Under the pieces are notes generated by a model. It was given only the letters and a program-made list of their open reading frames with translations. It was not told where the DNA came from and did no database searches. From assembly GCA_036746315.1 (NCBI GenBank), contig DAIOEK010000003.1, positions 1 through 64,000 of the forward strand: DNA of 64,000 bases, written 5' to 3'. Source of the stretch: DAIOEK01 sp036746315 (GTDB lineage: Bacteria; Chloroflexota; Anaerolineae; Anaerolineales; Anaerolineaceae). Of this stretch, positions 60,074 to 64,000 are shown piece by piece; the first letter of the stretch is position 1; every line of letters begins with the position of its first letter. The position numbers and the translations under genes were made by a program.

Positions 60074-62422
60074 ATGACCGAAACCACCGTAGAACTGGAA
60101 ATTCCGCTGCTCATTCCTCGTTTTCCAAAACAATGTGATGGCTGCACCCGCCGCTTTCTGGCACTGTTGTCAGAACAGAAAGGCGTCCTCAAGGCACATC
60201 TGGAGGAGGAGCATCCGCAGACCCTCTGCCTGCATTATGATCCCGGTCTGGTAAATATCGACCGCATCCGTTCGATCGCTGAAAAGACCGGCGCACAGAT
60301 CGCCAGCCGTTATCACCATATTCAGCTTCCCGTAGAGGGAATGGATTGTTCCGATTGCGCCATCGTCCTCGAACACGGGTTGCAGCGCATGGATGGCATT
60401 TTAAGCGCCTCCGTGCAGTATGCCGCCCAGACCATGGATATTGAATTCGATGCCCAACGGGTGAATCGCACCTCCGTCGAACGGAAAATCCGCCAGTTGG
60501 GCTATCGGGTCACCCCCGCCCCCCGACAGAAATGGATCGCCCGGAATGCAGAGCTGCTACTCAGTCTGCTCGCCGGCATATTAACCGCCGCCGGTTGGCT
60601 GCTGGCTCGAAACCAATCACAGATCCCCTGGCTGTCCTGGTCGGTCTTCCTGTTGGCTTACCTGGCAGGAGGCTGGAATGTCAGCCGTCATGCCTGGCAT
60701 GCGCTGCGTGAGAAGCATTTCGATACCGATCTATTGATGGTCATGGCCGCCCTGGGCGCCTCCGCATTGGGCAAATTTGCCGAAGGCGGTTTGCTGTTGT
60801 TCCTCTTCAGTCTGGGTCACGCCCTCGAAGAGCGCGCATTGGATAAAGCCCGCTCTGCAATTCAGGCGCTGGGCAACCTGCACCCCAAGACCGCCCTGGT
60901 ACGCAGGAACGGTGCGGAGCAGGAAATCTCCGTGGATGAGGTTGTCATCGGCGACAGGGTCGTCATCCGTCCCGGGCAGCGTATTGCCGTGGATGGGGCG
61001 GTTGTGTCCGGAGTAAGCACTGTGGATCAATCGCCCATCACCGGCGAATCCATCCCCGCGGAAAAATTCCCCGGCACGCCCGTCTTTGCCGGGACGATCA
61101 ACGGTGAGGGATTGCTGGAAGTCGCGGTCACCCGTCTCTCGCGCGATACCACTCTGGCGAAGGTCATCCAACTGGTACAGGAAGCTCAGGGACAAAAATC
61201 CAGAACGCAGGCGGCGATTGACGGATTCGCTGGTAGATTTGTACCGGCAATTCTTGTGTTGGTATTGCTGGTGATCGCGGTTCCACTATTGTTCGGAATG
61301 CCTTTCCGTGAGAGTTTCATGCGTGCCATGATCCTGCTGGTGGCTGCTTCACCGTGTGCTCTGGCACTCGGTGCGCCCGCTGCCACACTCGCCGGGATCG
61401 CCTGCGCCGCCCGCGGGGGTGTGCTGGTAAAGGGAGGCGCCCACCTCGAAAACCTGGGCAGAGTGAATACGCTTGCCTTTGACAAAACCGGCACCCTCAC
61501 CAGCGGTAGACCGCAGTTGGTCCAGATCATCCCCTTGAACAACCAGTCGCCGGACGAGCTTCTTGCCATCCTGGCAGCCCTCGAAAGCCATTCCGGGCAC
61601 CCCTTTGCCCTGGCCATTCAGGCAGCTGCTGCCCGCGAGTCCCTGGCGACCCCGATGGTCAGTGCTCTGCGCTCGCTCACCGGTTTCGGCATCCGGGGCG
61701 TGTTGGCGGGGAAAACCGTCAGTGCTGGCAATGCCGCGCTAATGGCACAGTCTGACGTTTGCATCACCCCTGAAGTGCAGGCTGCTGCCCGCAAACTGGA
61801 GCAGGAAGGCTGCAATCTGATCTATCTCAGCATGGACGACCGCCTTGCCGGGATGTTCGCCATAGCCGACACAATCCGTCCTGAAGCCCCGCAAGCCGTG
61901 CGTGCCTTGAAACATATGGGCGTTCAGGATATCCTCATGCTGACCGGAGACGGGGCATCCGCTGCGGGCAAGGTTGCCGCGGAAACTGGCATCGCCAAAG
62001 TACATGCCGGGTTGCTGCCTGAAGAGAAATTGCAGATCATCGAATCCTACACCCGCCAGAACAGAGGCATCGCCATGGTCGGTGATGGCGTCAACGACGC
62101 CCCCGCGCTTGCCCGTGCCACCATCGGTGTTGCAATGGGTGGCGCCGGAACGGATGTGGCGTTGGAAACTGCCGATGTCGTCCTGCTGGGCAATGATCTG
62201 CGCCGCCTGGTTTTTGCCATCCGCACCGGCAGGGAAACCCGCAAAGTGGTTTACCAGAACATCTGGATTGCCGGTCTGGTCATTATCGTCCTGATGGCGG
62301 CAGCCCTGACGGGGAATACCGGTATCGGCACGGCGGTTGTCTTCCACGAAGGCAGTACACTGCTGGTGGTCGCCAATGCCCTGCGGTTGCTCACGTTGAA
62401 GGAACCCGCAGTCCCGCTTTGA
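60074..62422 (+). CDS. P1B-type (SPC-class) metal ATPase
   Basis: A 782-residue efflux pump. The ATG at 60074 has GGAGTAAC ahead. N-terminal CDGC (Cys21, Cys24) is a degenerate first HMA-like element, followed by an HMA domain with GMDCSDC (about 95). Further motifs are TGES, ASPCALALG (SPC instead of CPC), DKTGT, GDGVND and the last-helix HEGSTLLVVAN. SPC plus HEGxT defines the P1B-4-like Zn/Co/Ni group, which fits the upstream CzrA-type sensor. It would expel excess zinc or cobalt. Confidence 0.92.
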   Translation: MTETTVELEIPLLIPRFPKQCDGCTRRFLALLSEQKGVLKAHLEEEHPQTLCLHYDPGLVNIDRIRSIAEKTGAQIASRYHHIQLPVEGMDCSDCAIVLEHGLQRMDGILSASVQYAAQTMDIEFDAQRVNRTSVERKIRQLGYRVTPAPRQKWIARNAELLLSLLAGILTAAGWLLARNQSQIPWLSWSVFLLAYLAGGWNVSRHAWHALREKHFDTDLLMVMAALGASALGKFAEGGLLLFLFSLGHALEERALDKARSAIQALGNLHPKTALVRRNGAEQEISVDEVVIGDRVVIRPGQRIAVDGAVVSGVSTVDQSPITGESIPAEKFPGTPVFAGTINGEGLLEVAVTRLSRDTTLAKVIQLVQEAQGQKSRTQAAIDGFAGRFVPAILVLVLLVIAVPLLFGMPFRESFMRAMILLVAASPCALALGAPAATLAGIACAARGGVLVKGGAHLENLGRVNTLAFDKTGTLTSGRPQLVQIIPLNNQSPDELLAILAALESHSGHPFALAIQAAAARESLATPMVSALRSLTGFGIRGVLAGKTVSAGNAALMAQSDVCITPEVQAAARKLEQEGCNLIYLSMDDRLAGMFAIADTIRPEAPQAVRALKHMGVQDILMLTGDGASAAGKVAAETGIAKVHAGLLPEEKLQIIESYTRQNRGIAMVGDGVNDAPALARATIGVAMGGAGTDVALETADVVLLGNDLRRLVFAIRTGRETRKVVYQNIWIAGLVIIVLMAAALTGNTGIGTAVVFHEGSTLLVVANALRLLTLKEPAVPL

Positions 62423-62480
62423 ACCCTGCCTGTAATCTTCATTTAATGGAGGCGTCTGGGATTAAGGTATAATACGCACC

Positions 62481-63572
62481 ATGAGTGACAAAAATTTAGA
62501 GCAAACACAACCTGCAGCAGTCCCCCCTGCTGAAGATACCCGGCAGGTCCCGCCATCCGGCGGGGAGAAGAAACAAAAATCCCGCACCTGGCAATGGATC
62601 GTAGGCGGCATCCTGGCAATGATCATCATCGGCGGGGTCGGCGCTCTGGCTGGATATTATGCCGGTATTGCCAATCGCAAGGCAATCGAGCAAAGCCAGA
62701 GAACACTTGCCGCCACTACCCAGTATCAGCTCGGTCTGGCCGATCTGGAAGCCGGCAGGTACGATTTTGCCAAGCAGCGCTTTGAATATGTCATCCAGGT
62801 CGATCCGGCTTTCCCCGGTGTACTGGAAAGCATGGCGCGCCTGTCCATCATCATGAACGCCACGGCTACCCCGGTGGTATTGCCCACCTTTACGCCGGCA
62901 CCGACGGTGGATCTCAGCGGCGTGGAAGCCATGCTGGCACAGGCGAAGCAGTTGCTGGCAGCCCAGGATTACGATAACACCATCAAAACTCTCGATTCGA
63001 TCCGCAAGCAGAATCCGACCTTCAAGACGCTGGAAATCGATGGATTGTACTATCTGGCTTATCGCAGCCGGGGCATCCAGTTCATTCTGGCGAAGGGTGA
63101 GTTGGAACAGGGTATTTTCAATTTCGCGCTGGCAAGATTGTACGGACCCACAGACAAGGAAGCCAACGACGCGGAAGCGATCGCCAAAATGTATCTCAAT
63201 GCCGCCCGCTATTTCGGCTGGGATTGGGAGAAGGCGATCGGCACTCTGGGTGAGATGTACCAGACCTACCCCGCCATGATCGATTCTTCCGGTCGCAGTG
63301 TGGCGGATCGCTATCGCGAAGCGCTTTACCGCTATGCCGATCAGCTCTTTGCCGCAGAAAAATGGTGCCGGGCAGCCGGTTACTATGAACAATCCATGGC
63401 ATTGGGCACCGCTTCCAATGATGTGCCCAACTATGGGAAAGCGAATCGCAAATGTATTGACTCCCTTCCGACAGCCACCCCGACCATAGACCCCAACGCA
63501 GCTACGGAAGAGGTCCCTACGGAAGAAACGCCAGCCGATCCGACCGCAACGCCGGAAGGTGGCGGTGGATAG
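62481..63572 (+). CDS. Membrane-anchored TPR-like protein
   Basis: A 363-residue protein. A short cytoplasmic tail (about 1-38) precedes one transmembrane helix (about 40-62), then helical TPR-like repeats (GLADLEAGRYDFAKQRFEYVI, LLAAQDYDNTIKTLDSI, LAKGELEQGIF), and a Pro/Thr/Glu-rich tail (from about 325) with PTATPT and EEVPTEE. Two short Thr/Pro linkers also appear. It probably assembles protein complexes outside the membrane. Function unknown. A good promoter-like GGTATAATACGC lies ahead. Confidence 0.7.
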   Translation: MSDKNLEQTQPAAVPPAEDTRQVPPSGGEKKQKSRTWQWIVGGILAMIIIGGVGALAGYYAGIANRKAIEQSQRTLAATTQYQLGLADLEAGRYDFAKQRFEYVIQVDPAFPGVLESMARLSIIMNATATPVVLPTFTPAPTVDLSGVEAMLAQAKQLLAAQDYDNTIKTLDSIRKQNPTFKTLEIDGLYYLAYRSRGIQFILAKGELEQGIFNFALARLYGPTDKEANDAEAIAKMYLNAARYFGWDWEKAIGTLGEMYQTYPAMIDSSGRSVADRYREALYRYADQLFAAEKWCRAAGYYEQSMALGTASNDVPNYGKANRKCIDSLPTATPTIDPNAATEEVPTEETPADPTATPEGGGG

Positions 63573-63579
63573 AACATCA

Positions 63580-63613
63580 AGAGGCTGACCCACAAGTCAG
63601 CCTCTATTTTTTT
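63580..63613 (+). terminator. Terminator of the TPR-like gene
   Basis: A 10-bp stem AGAGGCTGAC/GTCAGCCTCT followed by ATTTTTTT, about 10 bases past the stop. Confidence 0.85.
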
Positions 63614-63664
63614 CTGGTAAAACTTTGCCGTCCGGCACGCATCAGCCGGGATGTGCACCTATCT

Positions 63665-64000
63665 TCAATCGATCACCATCCCGGAGAGATCGTGCACCAT
63701 TGCCCCATCAATACGAACCCTTACCATCTCGCCCACAGCCTGTTCTCCCTGCACAATGACCATGCCGTCGATCTCGGGTGCATCCCGGTAAGTCCGCCCC
63801 AGGCTGATGCCATCTCCGCTACCTTCGATCAAAACATCCATCACCCTGCCAACCATTTTCTGATTCTTCGCCAACGAAATCTCTTCCTGCAGCATCATCA
63901 ACCTGCCCAGGCGTTCTTCCTTCACCTGTAACGGAATGGGGTCGCCCAGTGTCTCGCTGGCTGTGCCCGGCTCATGCGAGAATACGAATGCCCCCGCACG
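63665..64000 (-). CDS. rimO: Ribosomal protein S12 methylthiotransferase RimO, C-terminal part
   Basis: The gene runs off the end of the window; only the last 110 or so residues are seen. They contain the end of the radical-SAM barrel and the TRAM domain: GAFVFSHEPGT, VKEERLGRLMMLQEEISL and the RimO-specific DAPEIDG. RimO adds a methylthio group to Asp88 of ribosomal protein S12 using SAM and an Fe-S cluster. MiaB would lack the APEIDG element. The upstream catalytic Cys-rich part lies beyond 64000. Confidence 0.88.
   Translation of the reverse strand, partial: RAGAFVFSHEPGTASETLGDPIPLQVKEERLGRLMMLQEEISLAKNQKMVGRVMDVLIEGSGDGISLGRTYRDAPEIDGMVIVQGEQAVGEMVRVRIDGAMVHDLSGMVID

Noticed and set aside
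62496..63593. 365-residue minus-strand frame
   Set aside because: Antisense to the TPR-like gene; Gly/Ile/Arg-rich with no conserved motif.
1..64000. CRISPR array, insertion sequence or prophage
   Set aside because: No repeated spaced units, transposase motifs or phage structural genes found anywhere in the window.

Overview
The window looks like a bacterial chromosome segment of roughly 54% GC. It is most likely from the Chloroflexota, probably Anaerolineae. This assignment is inferred from gene content: a PMT/ArnT-family glycosyltransferase, a DnaD plus DnaI-like helicase-loading set, an RNase Y/RecX pair, a short alpha-glucan phosphorylase, a methylmalonyl-CoA mutase alpha chain with its epimerase, lipoprotein signals without outer-membrane genes, and many small operons on both strands. 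No transposase, integrase, prophage or CRISPR array is visible, and nothing looks recently acquired.

Layout. 1-51 is a cut-off initiator tRNA. 132-7964 holds an M24 peptidase, an MFS transporter, a PAP2-like membrane protein, an MBL hydrolase, a TolB-like lipoprotein, a methyltransferase, and an RNase Y/RecX operon. 7972-8340 looks like an undescribed structured RNA with its own promoter and terminator, read towards recX. 8424-17149 holds a glycosyltransferase, a DUF45 metallopeptidase, a YwaF-like membrane protein, a YdjC deacetylase, malic enzyme, a GNAT/FemAB-like enzyme and a large PP2C-like/propeller membrane protein. 17156-21192 (minus) is a replication cluster: DUF151 nuclease, DnaB helicase (frameshifted in this sequence), a DnaD-domain protein, and an unusual helicase loader with two tandem AAA+ domains. 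21501-23958 is a signalling operon: degenerate response regulator, HAMP-PAS-GGDEF diguanylate cyclase, single PAS protein. 23955-36407 is mostly minus-strand: DMT exporter, a 1303-residue M23-like surface protein, DUF5698 protein, glucan phosphorylase, a two-gene NAD-salvage operon, and a four-gene envelope operon (LiaF-like, zinc ribbon, SNase lipoprotein, ElyC/YdcF-like).

39925-46405 is a tightly packed seven-gene minus-strand operon: sugar-type ABC importer without its ATPase, PIG-L and YdjC deacetylases, a CsoR repressor and a SufS-like enzyme. Next to it is a P1B ATPase (46547-48493) whose promoter carries a CsoR-type palindrome; the only CsoR gene seen lies inside the seven-gene operon. 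50830-55849 is a TetR-controlled MacB-like export operon (two FtsX permeases, ATPase, membrane-fusion lipoprotein). It has a clear sigma-70 promoter and a perfect 12-5-12 operator. 56060-58191 holds methylmalonyl-CoA mutase alpha and epimerase. 59752-62422 is an ArsR/SmtB-type zinc sensor with a P1B ATPase and its promoter/operator. The window ends inside rimO.

The items most worth following up are the structured RNA ahead of recX, the tandem-AAA+ loader, the dnaB frameshift, and the copper-type regulation embedded in the sugar/deacetylase operon.
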